From contig NZ_BBOM01000007.1 of NCBI RefSeq assembly GCF_000974485.1, forward strand, positions 186,001-250,000: a stretch of DNA of 64,000 nt. The letters run 5' to 3'. Under the pieces are notes generated by a model, which was not told the DNA's origin, made no database searches, and saw nothing but the letters and a program-made list of their open reading frames with translations. The position numbers and the translations under genes are program-made. Within the stretch, counting starts at the first letter, position 1. Each line of letters begins with the position of its first letter. This stretch comes from Streptomyces sp. NBRC 109706. Lineage in GTDB: Bacteria; Actinomycetota; Actinomycetes; Streptomycetales; Streptomycetaceae. This document shows positions 26,555 to 35,031 of this stretch, one piece after another.

Positions 26555-27234
26555 CGTCCCCCTCCCTCGTGGGCGGCCGCGCCGACCGGCTGTCGCCCGG
26601 GGCCGGCGGCCAGTGCGGCGAGCGTCGCCGCGAACCGGCCGTCCGGGTGCGCGGCGGCGACCCGTTCCGCGTCCCGGGCCGTGTCGACGTCGCACAGCGA
26701 CGGCAGTTCCCGGACGTCGAGCCCGGCCGCCAGCAGCCGGCGGCGCTGTTCCGCGCCGGTGCGGGCGGTGGACATCGGTACTCCGCGCACCAGTTCGGGG
26801 CGGGGTTCGGCCATGCCGAGCGCCCAGAACCCGCCGTCATCGGCCGGGCCGAACCAGGCGCGCCCCGGCGGCCAGCTGTCGGGTCCGGTCGCCGGGGCCA
26901 GCAGCTGCGGGGTCAGCTGCGGTGTGTCCATGCCCACCAACAGGGTGGGCCCGGTACACCCGGCGAACGCGGCGGCGATCCGCTGGTCGAGGCCGCCGGC
27001 GCACTGCGGAACCACCAGGTATCCGGGGGGCAGCCAGGGGCCCGGGCGGCCGTCGAGGACCAGGACGCGGCGCGCGGCCGGCACCAGGAGCAGGGCGGCG
27101 AGGGTGTCGGCCAGGGCCGCCGCCGCGATGCGGGCGGCCTCGGCCGGGCTGAACGGCGGGGTGAGCCGGGTCTTGACCCGGCCGGGCAGCGGCTCCTTGG
27201 CGATGACCAACAGGGTCGTGGCCGGACGGGTCAT
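26551..27234 (-). CDS. DUF2064/TIGR04282 nucleotidyl- or glycosyltransferase-fold protein
   Basis: 227 residues. LLVIAKEPLPGRVKTRL is the diagnostic start of the TIGR04282 family, followed by LLVGMDTPQLTPQLL and GPADDGGFWALGM, the DxD-like and DGG motifs of GT-A/nucleotidyltransferase-fold enzymes. Named after a role proposed in arsenosugar synthesis, the family also occurs in glycan loci without arsenic genes, as here. It overlaps both neighbours by 4 nt. Confidence 0.82.
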   Translation of the reverse strand: MTRPATTLLVIAKEPLPGRVKTRLTPPFSPAEAARIAAAALADTLAALLLVPAARRVLVLDGRPGPWLPPGYLVVPQCAGGLDQRIAAAFAGCTGPTLLVGMDTPQLTPQLLAPATGPDSWPPGRAWFGPADDGGFWALGMAEPRPELVRGVPMSTARTGAEQRRRLLAAGLDVRELPSLCDVDTARDAERVAAAHPDGRFAATLAALAAGPGRQPVGAAAHEGGGR

Positions 27235-27896
27235 CGGAGTACCTCCCGCATGTCGTGAACGGCGTGCCAGGTGCCGCGCCAGGTGCCGGTCACCTTGGAG
27301 GTGCCGACGCGGGGCAGATAGGGCACCTCGGTCTCGGCGACCCGCCAGCCGGCGTCGGCCGCGTGCACCACCATCTGCAGCGGATAGCCGCTGCGCCGGT
27401 CGGTGAGGTCGAGCGCCAGCAGGTCGGTTCTGCGGGCCACCCGCATCGGGCCGAGATCGTGGAGTCTCAGGCCCGTGCGGCGACGCACCAGCCGGGAGAG
27501 CGCCTGGTTGCCGACGCGGGCGTGCAGCGGCCAGGCCCCTCTTCGGGTGGGCTGACGTCTGGCCAGCACCAGATCGGCCTCGCCGTCGACCACCGGGGTG
27601 GCCACCCGGGGCAGCTCGCCGGGGTCGAGGGAGGCGTCGCAGTCGCAGAACGCCACCAGTTCGGCCGTGGCGGCGCGGAGTCCGGCGTGGCAGGCGGCGC
27701 CGAAGCCACGGCGTGGTTCGAACACCACGCGCGCGCCCAGCTTTTCGGCGATACGGGCCGAGTCGTCCGTGGAGCCGTTGTCCACCACGACGGCGTTCCA
27801 GCCGTCAGGGATGCGGTCGAGGACCCAGGGAAGGGCCTCGGCCTCGTTCAGGCAGGGCAGCACCACGTCGCCCCGCGCGGATGAATGGTTACTCAC
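27231..27896 (-). CDS. Family 2 glycosyltransferase, polyprenyl-phosphate sugar synthase-like
   Basis: 221 residues, a soluble GT-A fold. VVLPCLNEAEALPWVLDRIP, VVDNGSTDDSARI, CDCDASLDP (the acidic metal site) and the C-terminal PYLPRVGTSKVTGTW match DPM1/UDP-glucose-dolichyl-P transferases that load a sugar on a lipid phosphate. It could provide the lipid-linked donor for the membrane GT-C-like protein encoded at 22700. No ribosome site is visible before the GTG at 27896; TACGGT ends 7 nt upstream, so the message may be leaderless. Confidence 0.82.
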   Translation of the reverse strand: MSNHSSARGDVVLPCLNEAEALPWVLDRIPDGWNAVVVDNGSTDDSARIAEKLGARVVFEPRRGFGAACHAGLRAATAELVAFCDCDASLDPGELPRVATPVVDGEADLVLARRQPTRRGAWPLHARVGNQALSRLVRRRTGLRLHDLGPMRVARRTDLLALDLTDRRSGYPLQMVVHAADAGWRVAETEVPYLPRVGTSKVTGTWRGTWHAVHDMREVLR

Positions 27897-28239
27897 CCGG
27901 CATACCGTACAAAGACAAACAACGTATATCGGGGCAACAGTGCTGATGAATCCCGGTGTTCGCATCCGGCCGGGCGACCGTCGCGGATGGCGGGAGGAGT
28001 GTGGCAGCCCGGCGGGTTCCCGGCGGGCGGCGCGGGAGCAACGCGCCGGCCGGCCACCCGATCCGGTGGTTTTCGGGGAGCCGGGCTGACGTTCCCGGCG
28101 GGGGCGGTCTCGAACAGATGACACGCCGGCGCGCCGCCCCGGGGACACGCGCCGGCGCTCACTCCTCCGCGCAGAGCCCCGGGTTCGTCGACACCCCGGC
28201 CAACGGGCCGTCAACGACCGGCGGCGCCACCGCCGTTGC
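27897..28239. other. Intergenic region upstream of the GT2 operon
   Basis: 343 bases without a convincing gene. The left 60 bases are AT-rich with TACGGT (27904-27909, leftward) as the likely -10 box of the GT2 operon. The rest is GC-rich with one hairpin listed separately. Confidence 0.5.
28124..28157 (-). terminator. Hairpin after the epimerase gene
   Basis: A 10-bp stem CGCCGGCGCG / CGCGCCGGCG with a 14-nt loop lies 83 nt past the epimerase stop. It may end that transcript before the GT2 promoter. Confidence 0.45.
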
Positions 28240-29280
28240 TCAGCGGGAACGCAGCGGGGCGGTGGCGAAACGCGTCACCCCGTCGGCGAAGGCGACGCGG
28301 GGGGACCAGTCCAGTTCCTTCTGCAGCCGAGCCGATGAGGCGGTGATATGCCGAACGTCGCCCCGTCGGTACTCGCCGGTGACCACGGGCGCGGGGCCGC
28401 CGCGCGCCTCGGCCAGGGCGGCGGCCATCTCGCCCACGGTGTGCGGCTGCCCGCTGCCGACGTTGTAGGCCCGCGCGCTCCCCGCCGGACGGTCGGCCAG
28501 CGCGCCGAGCGCCGCGACATTGGCCCGGGCCACATCCGTGACATGGACGAAGTCCCGCCGCTGCGCGCCGTCTTCGAAGACCCGGGGCGGGCGGCCCGCC
28601 TCCAGCGCCGAACGGAAGAACGCCGCGACGCCGGCGTAGGGCGTGTCGCGCGGCATCCGGTCGCCGTAGACGTTGTGGTAGCGCAGGCTGATCGCCCGGC
28701 CGCCGACATCCCTGGCCCAGGCCGCCGCCAGGTTCTCCTGGGCCAGTTTGGTGGCCGCGTAGACGCTCCGGGGATCGACCGGATCCTCCTCGTCGACCAG
28801 CCCGGGCGAGAGCGGCGCCCCGCATTCGGGGCAGGGCGGTTCGAAGCGGCCGGCGTCCAACTCCGCCACCCGGCGCGGGCCCGGGCGGACCTGCCCGTGT
28901 CGGGCGCAGTCGTAGCGGCCCTCGCCGTAGACCACCATGGACCCGGCCAGCACCAGATCGCGCACCCCGACCTCGGCCATGGCCGCCAACAGCCGGGCGG
29001 TGCCCAGGTCGTTGACGGAGACATACTCGGGGGCGTCGGTGAAGTCCTTGCCCAGGCCGACCATCGCGGCCTGATGACAGACCGCCGCCATGCCCGGCAG
29101 GGCGCCGGCCAGGGCCTGGGCGTCCCGCACGTCGGCGCGGATCCAGGGCACTTCGGCCGGGGCGCCGGCGGCTTGCGGCGGCAGGATGTCGAGCACCGTC
29201 GGCTCATGGCCGGCGGCCAGCAGGGCTTGAACGATATGGGAGCCGATGAAACCGGCTCCGCCAGTGACCAATACACGCAT
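28240..29280 (-). CDS. NAD-dependent epimerase/dehydratase with a CxxC insertion
   Basis: 346 residues, an extended SDR acting on a nucleotide sugar. VTGGAGFIGSHIV binds NAD, and VYAATKLAQE holds the Tyr-x3-Lys pair. Between the substrate strand (AGSMVVYGEG) and the catalytic Tyr is an insert with single Cys and Asp-rich segments (YDCARHG, PPCPECGAPL) that could form a small zinc ribbon, as in one actinobacterial subgroup. The ATG at 29280 has no ribosome site but TAGCGT 7 nt upstream. It probably supplies the sugar nucleotide for the nearby transferases. Confidence 0.85.
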   Translation of the reverse strand: MRVLVTGGAGFIGSHIVQALLAAGHEPTVLDILPPQAAGAPAEVPWIRADVRDAQALAGALPGMAAVCHQAAMVGLGKDFTDAPEYVSVNDLGTARLLAAMAEVGVRDLVLAGSMVVYGEGRYDCARHGQVRPGPRRVAELDAGRFEPPCPECGAPLSPGLVDEEDPVDPRSVYAATKLAQENLAAAWARDVGGRAISLRYHNVYGDRMPRDTPYAGVAAFFRSALEAGRPPRVFEDGAQRRDFVHVTDVARANVAALGALADRPAGSARAYNVGSGQPHTVGEMAAALAEARGGPAPVVTGEYRRGDVRHITASSARLQKELDWSPRVAFADGVTRFATAPLRSR

Positions 29281-29333
29281 AGCGGACACGCTAGTCAGCG
29301 GGGGCCCGACACCGTGGGAGCCGGCGCCGCGCG

Positions 29334-30551
29334 TCAGCGTTCCGTGAGATCCACCGCCGGGTGTTCCCAGGGGACGCTCAGCCAGGGGCTCTCCGGATCG
29401 GTGGTCAGGATCCGGAAGACCGTGACCATCTCCGTGTACCAGTCGCCGAACTCCTCGCTGTCGAAGTGCAGACAGCGCCCCAGGATGTAGCCGGTGGCGT
29501 AGTCCCCCCAGGACTGGTACACCTGCCGGGCGCCCTCGCTGGCGTGCAGCACCGCGCGCTCCGTCTCGGCCAGCTCGCCGAGGCGGGCGCCGAGGCCCCA
29601 GCGCGCCATGCAGGAGGCGCGGCCGAAGTCCCAGGCGAGAACGGAACGGACGCATTCGTCCGCCGCCATCAGACCGTCGGCGCGGAACCGCGCCTCATAG
29701 CGCAGCACCTGGCCGATCAGCTGGTGGGCCAGGGCGATATCGGCGTCCAGATCGAACTCGGGGGGCTTGCCCGTGCGGTCCACCACCTCGGCGGTGCGGG
29801 AGAGCAGCACCCGCTCGGCGGCCTCCCGCCAGGCGACCGGATCGGGCACCGCACCGTACTCCTGGATCATCGCCTGCCGCACCCGGAGCACGAACTCCCA
29901 GGCCGGGGATATCAGTTCGCCCTTCAGCAGGCGCTCCAGGATCTCCAGCCACTGGGCCCTGCTGGTGACGCTCCACCAGGCCCGCAGCAGCTCCTTCTCC
30001 TCCGAGTAGCCGCCGGACTGCCAGCCCAGGTGGTTCCAGATGGCGCCGTTGTTGACCATCAGCAGGGCCCCGCAGGCCAGGCCGTGCGCCATCGGACCGG
30101 CGCGATGGCCCGTCCAGAGCGTCTTCAGCTGGCTCTCGGCCGCGCTGTTCTTCGCCCGCCGCTTCCACTTGCGCGGATCGGCGGGCAGAAACGTCTCCAC
30201 CGGGGTGCCCGGGTTGACGGCGAGCCAACGCGCCGGGCGCGGCCAGCCCTTGGCGAGATCGGCCAGCTCACAGCGCTCGAAGATCTGGTCGGCCGCGGGC
30301 GGCGGCAGCATGCCCCGGGTGTACACCGGCAGGCAGGTGCCCTTGACCTCCGGATGCTGGAACGGGCTGAACCGCAGCCGACCCGGCACCGCGTCCGCCA
30401 ACTCCCTGGACATCGGCAGAAAGAGATCCGTGCCGGCCAGCACCTCGAAGTAACGCGTCCAGTCGCTGTTCAGGCCGGCGTCATAGAGCTGTTGCTCCAC
30501 GCTCGTCGGCGGCTGCCACGGCAGATCGGCCGAGGTCCCCTCGTTCCCCAT
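29334..30551 (-). CDS. DUF1266-containing protein
   Basis: 405 residues, soluble. The C-terminal half carries the DUF1266 pattern (WWSVTSRAQWLEILERLLKG; VLAWDFGRASCMARWG; YQSWGDYATGYILGR) found across streptomycetes. The N-terminal ~130 residues look like an SseB-type domain (FLPMSRELADAVPG, RLRFSPFQHPEVKGTCLPVYT). Function unknown; DUF1266 proteins often occur in polymorphic-toxin or stress settings, but nothing here indicates a toxin. It is transcribed toward the epimerase gene and away from trpA. Confidence 0.72.
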   Translation of the reverse strand: MGNEGTSADLPWQPPTSVEQQLYDAGLNSDWTRYFEVLAGTDLFLPMSRELADAVPGRLRFSPFQHPEVKGTCLPVYTRGMLPPPAADQIFERCELADLAKGWPRPARWLAVNPGTPVETFLPADPRKWKRRAKNSAAESQLKTLWTGHRAGPMAHGLACGALLMVNNGAIWNHLGWQSGGYSEEKELLRAWWSVTSRAQWLEILERLLKGELISPAWEFVLRVRQAMIQEYGAVPDPVAWREAAERVLLSRTAEVVDRTGKPPEFDLDADIALAHQLIGQVLRYEARFRADGLMAADECVRSVLAWDFGRASCMARWGLGARLGELAETERAVLHASEGARQVYQSWGDYATGYILGRCLHFDSEEFGDWYTEMVTVFRILTTDPESPWLSVPWEHPAVDLTER

Positions 30552-30579
30552 GGCCCGACTGTACCCGCAGCCACCGACA

Positions 30580-30612
30580 GCCGGGGCGCTGACCAGCCGT
30601 CAGCGCCCCGGC
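30580..30612 (-). terminator. trpA terminator hairpin
   Basis: A 14-bp perfect stem (GCCGGGGCGCTGAC / GTCAGCGCCCCGGC) with a 5-nt loop starts 6 nt after the trpA stop. Confidence 0.8.
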
Positions 30613-30618
30613 TCCCGG

Positions 30619-31437
30619 TCAGCGTCCGGCGCGTACCCCGTCGGCCAACTCGCGGGTCAGCGCCCGCAGTTGTTCGATGGCGGCCGGCTCGTCCGCCAGC
30701 CGGTCCAGCACCGCCTGGACAAAGGCGGAACCGACGATCACCCCGTCGGCGAACCCGGCGACCTCCGCCGCCTGGGCGCCGTTGGAGACCCCGAGGCCGA
30801 CACAGACCGGCAGTTCGGTGGTCTCCCTGGTCCGCGCCACCAGACCGGCCGCGCCCCGGCTGACGGCGGCCCGACCGCCGGTGACCCCCATCAGCGAGGC
30901 CGCGTAGACAAAGCCGCTGCCGGCCGCCGTGATGGTGGCCAGCCGTTCGTCGCCGCTACTGGGCGCGACCACGAACACCGTGGCCAGACCGTGCTGTTCG
31001 GCGGCCTTGCGCCAGCCGTCGGACTCCTCGACCGGCAGGTCGGGCAGGATGCAGCCGGCCCCGCCCGCCTCGGCGAGCTCGGCGGCGAACCGCTCGGCAC
31101 CGTAACGGTCCACCGGGTTCCAGTAGGTCATCACCAGCGCCGGCACACCGGTGGCCGCGTGCAGCTCGCGCACCGTGCGCAGCACGTCGGCGATCCGCAC
31201 CCCGCCGCGCAGGGCGATGTCGTCGGCGGTCTGGATGACCGGGCCGTCCAACACCGGGTCGCTGTGCGGCAGTCCCACCTCGATGATGTCGCAGCCGCCC
31301 TCGACCATGGCCACCGTGGCGCGGATCCCCGCGTCCACGCTGGGGAAACCGGCCGGGTAGTAGCCGATCAGCGCCGCGCGCCCCTCGGCGCGCGCCCCCG
31401 CCAACGCCGCTTCCAGCAGCCTCAGATTGCCGCTCAC
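30619..31437 (-). CDS. trpA: Tryptophan synthase alpha chain
   Basis: 272 residues. It cleaves indole-3-glycerol phosphate and channels indole to TrpB. GGCDIIEVGLPHSDPVLDGPVIQ (shown in two parts in the protein: catalytic Glu in IIEVG and Asp in LDGPV) contains both catalytic acids; the family usually reads GIPFSDP here. VSNGAQAAEVAGFADGVIVGSA is the phosphate-binding end. The start overlaps the trpB stop by 4 nt. Confidence 0.95.
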   Translation of the reverse strand: MSGNLRLLEAALAGARAEGRAALIGYYPAGFPSVDAGIRATVAMVEGGCDIIEVGLPHSDPVLDGPVIQTADDIALRGGVRIADVLRTVRELHAATGVPALVMTYWNPVDRYGAERFAAELAEAGGAGCILPDLPVEESDGWRKAAEQHGLATVFVVAPSSGDERLATITAAGSGFVYAASLMGVTGGRAAVSRGAAGLVARTRETTELPVCVGLGVSNGAQAAEVAGFADGVIVGSAFVQAVLDRLADEPAAIEQLRALTRELADGVRAGR

Positions 31438-32687
31438 CGGTCGTTCTCCTCGCCGTCGTAGAGCCCGAAGTAACGGGCGGCGGTGTCCATGTCCTTGTCG
31501 CCGCGCCCGGAGAGGTTGACCACCAGGACGGCCTCGGGGCCCTTCTCCCGCTGGAGTTCCCGGCCGACTTCGAGGGCGCCGGCCAGCGCGTGGGCGCTCT
31601 CGATGGCCGGAATGATGCCCTCGGTGCGGGACAGCAGCCGCAGCGCCTCCATGGCCTGGGCGTCCGTGACGGGCCGGTACTCGCCGCGCCCGCTGTCCTT
31701 GAGATAGGAGTGCTCGGGACCGATCCCCGGATAGTCGAGACCGGCCGAGATCGAGTAGGGCTCGGTGATCTGCCCCTCGTCGTCCTGCAGCACATAGGAA
31801 CGCGAGCCGTGCAGCACACCGGGTTCGCCGGCGGTCAGCGTCGCCGCGTGCTCGCCGGAGTCCACGCCGTGCCCGGCCGCCTCGCAGCCCACCAGGCGGA
31901 CGCCCGCGTCCGGGATGAAGGCGTGGAAGAGGCCGATCGCGTTGGATCCGCCGCCCACACAGGCGACCACCGCGTCCGGCAGCCGCCCGACGCGCTCCTG
32001 GATCTGCCGTCTGGCCTCCACCCCGATGACCCGGTGGAAGTCCCGCACCAGGGCCGGGAACGGGTGCGGTCCCGCGGCCGTGCCGAAGAGGTAGTGGGTC
32101 TCGTCGACGGTGGCGACCCAGTTGCGGAACGCCTCGTTGATGGCGTCCTTCAGGGTGCGGCTGCCCGAGGAGACCGCGATCACCTCGGCGCCCAACATCC
32201 GCATCCTGGCGACGTTCAGGGCCTGCCGCTCGGTGTCGACCTCGCCCATGTAGATGGTGCAGCGCAGCCCGAAGAGGGCGCAGGCGGTGGCCGTGGCCAC
32301 GCCGTGCTGGCCGGCGCCGGTCTCGGCGATCACCCGGGTCTTGCCCATCCGGCGGGTGAGCAGGGCCTGCCCCAGCACGTTGTTGATCTTGTGCGAGCCG
32401 GTGTGGTTGAGGTCCTCACGCTTGAGGAACACCCGGGCGCCGCCGGCCTGTTCGGCGAACCTGGGCACCTCGGTCAACGGGCTCGGGCGGCCCGCGTAGT
32501 TGACCATCAGATCGTCGAGCTCGGCGAGGAACGCGGGGTCGTTCCGCGCCTTCTCGTACTCGGCGGCGACCTCGTCCATGGCCGAGCGCAGGGCCTCGGG
32601 GACGAAGGTGCCGCCGAACGCGCCGAAGTAGCCCCGCGCGTCGGGCACCCCACCGTCGGGGTCGGGAAAGAAGTAGTCAGCGGGCAT
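31434..32687 (-). CDS. trpB: Tryptophan synthase beta chain
   Basis: 417 residues. PLP enzyme joining indole and serine. GYFGAFGGTFVPEAL opens the protein, HTGSHKINN holds the PLP lysine, GAGQHGVATA the active-site loop and CVGGGSNAIG the phosphate-binding turn. The ATG at 32687 is chosen because the family start begins there; the frame is open for 89 more codons upstream without family similarity. Coupled to trpA; the gap to trpM is unusual (see the leader entry). Confidence 0.95.
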   Translation of the reverse strand: MPADYFFPDPDGGVPDARGYFGAFGGTFVPEALRSAMDEVAAEYEKARNDPAFLAELDDLMVNYAGRPSPLTEVPRFAEQAGGARVFLKREDLNHTGSHKINNVLGQALLTRRMGKTRVIAETGAGQHGVATATACALFGLRCTIYMGEVDTERQALNVARMRMLGAEVIAVSSGSRTLKDAINEAFRNWVATVDETHYLFGTAAGPHPFPALVRDFHRVIGVEARRQIQERVGRLPDAVVACVGGGSNAIGLFHAFIPDAGVRLVGCEAAGHGVDSGEHAATLTAGEPGVLHGSRSYVLQDDEGQITEPYSISAGLDYPGIGPEHSYLKDSGRGEYRPVTDAQAMEALRLLSRTEGIIPAIESAHALAGALEVGRELQREKGPEAVLVVNLSGRGDKDMDTAARYFGLYDGEENDR

Positions 32688-32911
32688 CGATCTCTGTGCC
32701 TTCCCAGACGAACAGAAAGAAGAAGCAGGAAGAAGAAGGGCGGGAGCGGACAACCCTCGCATGCGGCGGGCGCTCGGCCCGGAAGCGTGCGGGGGTGTCG
32801 GGGCACCCGGGGGTGGCTCGGGTGAACGGGCGCACCGGTGCGCGCGGCCGCGCCCGTCAGCGCTGGCGCGCGGGGGCGTGCGACCGCACGGGCACGGGGT
32901 GCCGGAGTGCG
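32688..32911 (-). other. trpM-trpB spacer with polypyrimidine leader
   Basis: 224 bases between the trpM-like gene and trpB. On the coding (minus) strand, bases 32743 to 32709 are almost entirely C/T with three CTT/TTC-rich clusters, just before the trpB ribosome site. GC-rich inverted segments lie further upstream. No gene is visible. Confidence 0.4.
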
Positions 32912-33136
32912 TCAGCCGAGGCGGAACGCACCCGGGCCCGGGGCGGCCGGCCATCGGCGGCCGCGCACCTGCCCGGGCTCGGCGCCGATGTGGTACCGCA
33001 CCCGACGGCCCAACACCCGACGACCGGGCGCACGGCAGCCACGCGGGCGGGCGCCTCGCGCGCCGCGCGCCGCGATCCCGCCGGCGGGCGGCGGGGTGCC
33101 GCGCCTCGGCGTGCCGTACGGGTGTCCGGAAACCAT
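32912..33136 (-). CDS. trpM: TrpM-like small protein
   Basis: 74 residues, basic and Arg/Gly/Pro-rich. The C-terminal half, with GRRVRYHIGAEPGQV followed by RGRRWP, looks like the conserved core of TrpM, the ~63-residue protein encoded between trpC and trpB in S. coelicolor and reported to modulate tryptophan synthesis and development. Here it sits in exactly that place, 6 nt after the trpC stop, with GGAG overlapping the gap. The identification rests on position and a motif recalled from memory. Confidence 0.6.
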   Translation of the reverse strand: MVSGHPYGTPRRGTPPPAGGIAARGARGARPRGCRAPGRRVLGRRVRYHIGAEPGQVRGRRWPAAPGPGAFRLG

Positions 33137-33142
33137 CGCTCC

Positions 33143-33949
33143 TCAGCGCCCCTGACGCAGCGCCGGGTGGGCGCCGGCGGCGACCAGATCGGCGACGGCG
33201 GCGCGCGGGTTCTTGCCCGTGACCAGGGACTCGCCGACCAGCACGGCGTCGGCGCCCTCGTTGGCGTAGGCGATGAGATCGTGCGGGCCGCGCACCCCGG
33301 ACTCGGCGACCCGGACGATGCCGTTGGGGATCTCGGGAGCCACCCGCTCGAAGGTGGAGCGGTCCACCTCAAGGGTCTTCAGATTGCGCGCGTTCACCCC
33401 GATGATCCGGGCGCCCGCGTCCACGGCGCGCTCCACCTCGTCCTCGTCGTGCACCTCGACCAGCGGGGTGAGACCGATGGACTCGGCGCGCTCGACCAGC
33501 GAGACCAGCGCCGGCTGCTCCAGCGCGGCGACAATCAGCAGGACCAGGTCGGCGCCGTGCGCGCGGGCCTCCCACAGCTGGTAGGCGGTGACCACGAAGT
33601 CCTTGCGCAGCACCGGGATGTCCACCCGGGCGCGCACCTCGCCGAGATCGGCGAGCGAGCCGCCGAACCGGCGCTGCTCGGTGAGGACGGAGATGGCCGC
33701 GGCGCCGCCGGCCTCGTAGTCGGCGGCCAGGCCCGCCGGATCGGCGATCGCGGCCAGCGCGCCCTTGGACGGGCTGGAGCGCTTCACCTCGCAGATCACC
33801 GTGACGCTGTCGCCCTTGAGCGCCGCGACACCGTCCTTGGCCGGTGGGGCGGCAGCCGCGCGTTCCTTCAGCTCGTCGAGGGGGACATGTGCCTGCCGCT
33901 CGGCGAGGTCGGCTCGGACTCCGTCGATGATCTCGTCGAGCACACTCAC
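33143..33949 (-). CDS. trpC: Indole-3-glycerol phosphate synthase
   Basis: 268 residues, a complete TIM barrel. VSVLDEIIDGVRADLAERQ is the streptomycete start; VICEVKRSSPSKG has the catalytic Lys, VLRKDFVV the second lysine, and VAESGVRG the phosphate site. The GTG at 33949 follows GGAAGGGG; the frame continues upstream without similarity. It heads trpC-trpM-trpB-trpA. Confidence 0.94.
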   Translation of the reverse strand: MSVLDEIIDGVRADLAERQAHVPLDELKERAAAAPPAKDGVAALKGDSVTVICEVKRSSPSKGALAAIADPAGLAADYEAGGAAAISVLTEQRRFGGSLADLGEVRARVDIPVLRKDFVVTAYQLWEARAHGADLVLLIVAALEQPALVSLVERAESIGLTPLVEVHDEDEVERAVDAGARIIGVNARNLKTLEVDRSTFERVAPEIPNGIVRVAESGVRGPHDLIAYANEGADAVLVGESLVTGKNPRAAVADLVAAGAHPALRQGR

Positions 33950-33994
33950 GCGACCGGCCCCTTCCTGTCGGTGTGGGGAGGGCAATCCCCATCG

Positions 33995-34000
33995 ATAGTA
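33995..34000 (-). promoter_or_regulatory. Possible -10 box of the trpCMBA operon
   Basis: Leftward TACTAT in CGATACTATCG lies 45 nt before the trpC start, in the only AT-rich spot of the 170-base gap. No clear -35 box is seen. Confidence 0.35.
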
Positions 34001-34119
34001 TCGGGCACCGCCGACACCCGTACCACCCGCCCGAGGCGGGCCGGAACCCCCTCGTCCCGACGCCGGAAACCGCACCGTCCGCGCAGGTCAGGGGGCCAGC
34101 CGGCCCATGAACCCGCGGG

Positions 34120-34524
34120 TCAGGGGCGGAGGGCCGAGAACGGGCCGAGGTTCCGCAGCGCGGTGAAGACGGCCACCAGTACGACGGCGGCCCAGCCGGC
34201 GCGGCGCCCCGGGGTCGGCCGGCGGGGTGGCCGACCGGCGACCGCGCGCAGCGTCCAGTCGAGCAGTCCGAGCGTCACCGCCACGGCGGCGAGGACCAGC
34301 AGCGCGTTGTGGCCGAAAGCCGACGCCCAGTCGCCGTGCGCCAGTGCATGGGTGGCGCGCAGCCCGCCGCAGCCGGGGCAGTGCAGGCCGAGGTGGGTCA
34401 GCAGCGGGCAGGGCGTGTAGTTCCCCGGCTGCCCGGGATCGACCCGCGCGACATAGCCGACCGCCGCGCCCAGCAGGGCGACGGCGGCCAGGGGTGGACC
34501 GAGCCGGGACAGCCGCTGCCGCAT
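34120..34524 (-). CDS. DUF2752 membrane protein
   Basis: 134 residues, three to four membrane helices. CPLLTHLGLHCPGCGGLRATHAL is the DUF2752 hallmark, split around two CxxC-like cysteines. Function unknown. The gene is conserved beside trp genes in streptomycetes and lies in the run from trpE to trpC. Confidence 0.85.
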   Translation of the reverse strand: MRQRLSRLGPPLAAVALLGAAVGYVARVDPGQPGNYTPCPLLTHLGLHCPGCGGLRATHALAHGDWASAFGHNALLVLAAVAVTLGLLDWTLRAVAGRPPRRPTPGRRAGWAAVVLVAVFTALRNLGPFSALRP

Positions 34525-34627
34525 GTGACCAGTCTCACCACGGCCGGGGCGCCCCCGCCGGCTCGCCCCGCCGGGCGACGGCCCGAACGGGTCGGCCGAC
34601 GAGGCCGGGTGGGGCTGGTAGGGCGGG

Positions 34628-34924
34628 TCAGTTGGCGGCGGCCCGCTCCGGCTCGCCGGCGGCCTGCGCCGGGATGTCGGCCGACCCGCCGGCCGCGAGC
34701 TGCGCCGCGCCCGGGCTCCGGGAGACGGCCGGCTCCTGGCCGAGGCCCATCGAGCGCATCACCAGGCCGACCACACAGGCCAGCAGGAGCACCGCGCCAC
34801 CGGCGGCGACGCCCCACGGCTGCGCGACAACGGTGAAGTAGCTGCAGACGCAGAACCCGATGAAAGCGATGATCACCCCGGTCCAGGCGGCAGGGGTGTT
34901 TCCGTGGTGGTAGTGGCCCGCCAT
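34628..34924 (-). CDS. HGxxPAAW family membrane protein
   Basis: 98 residues. HHGNTPAAW gives the family its name; two membrane helices follow (VIIAFIGFCVCSYFTVV and AAGGAVLLLACVVGLVM), then a polar Ala-rich tail. Function unknown, but its place among trp genes is conserved. GAGGAG lies 9 nt before the ATG at 34924. Confidence 0.85.
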   Translation of the reverse strand: MAGHYHHGNTPAAWTGVIIAFIGFCVCSYFTVVAQPWGVAAGGAVLLLACVVGLVMRSMGLGQEPAVSRSPGAAQLAAGGSADIPAQAAGEPERAAAN

Positions 34925-35031
34925 GCTGTGTGCTCCTCGAAAAACGAAACGACGAACGGAAGGTTTTGAGTGGGTGTCTCCCTCGCCCGCCTTCCATTGT
35001 GGCAGGCCACACCGACAGTCCTGGGTGGGGT

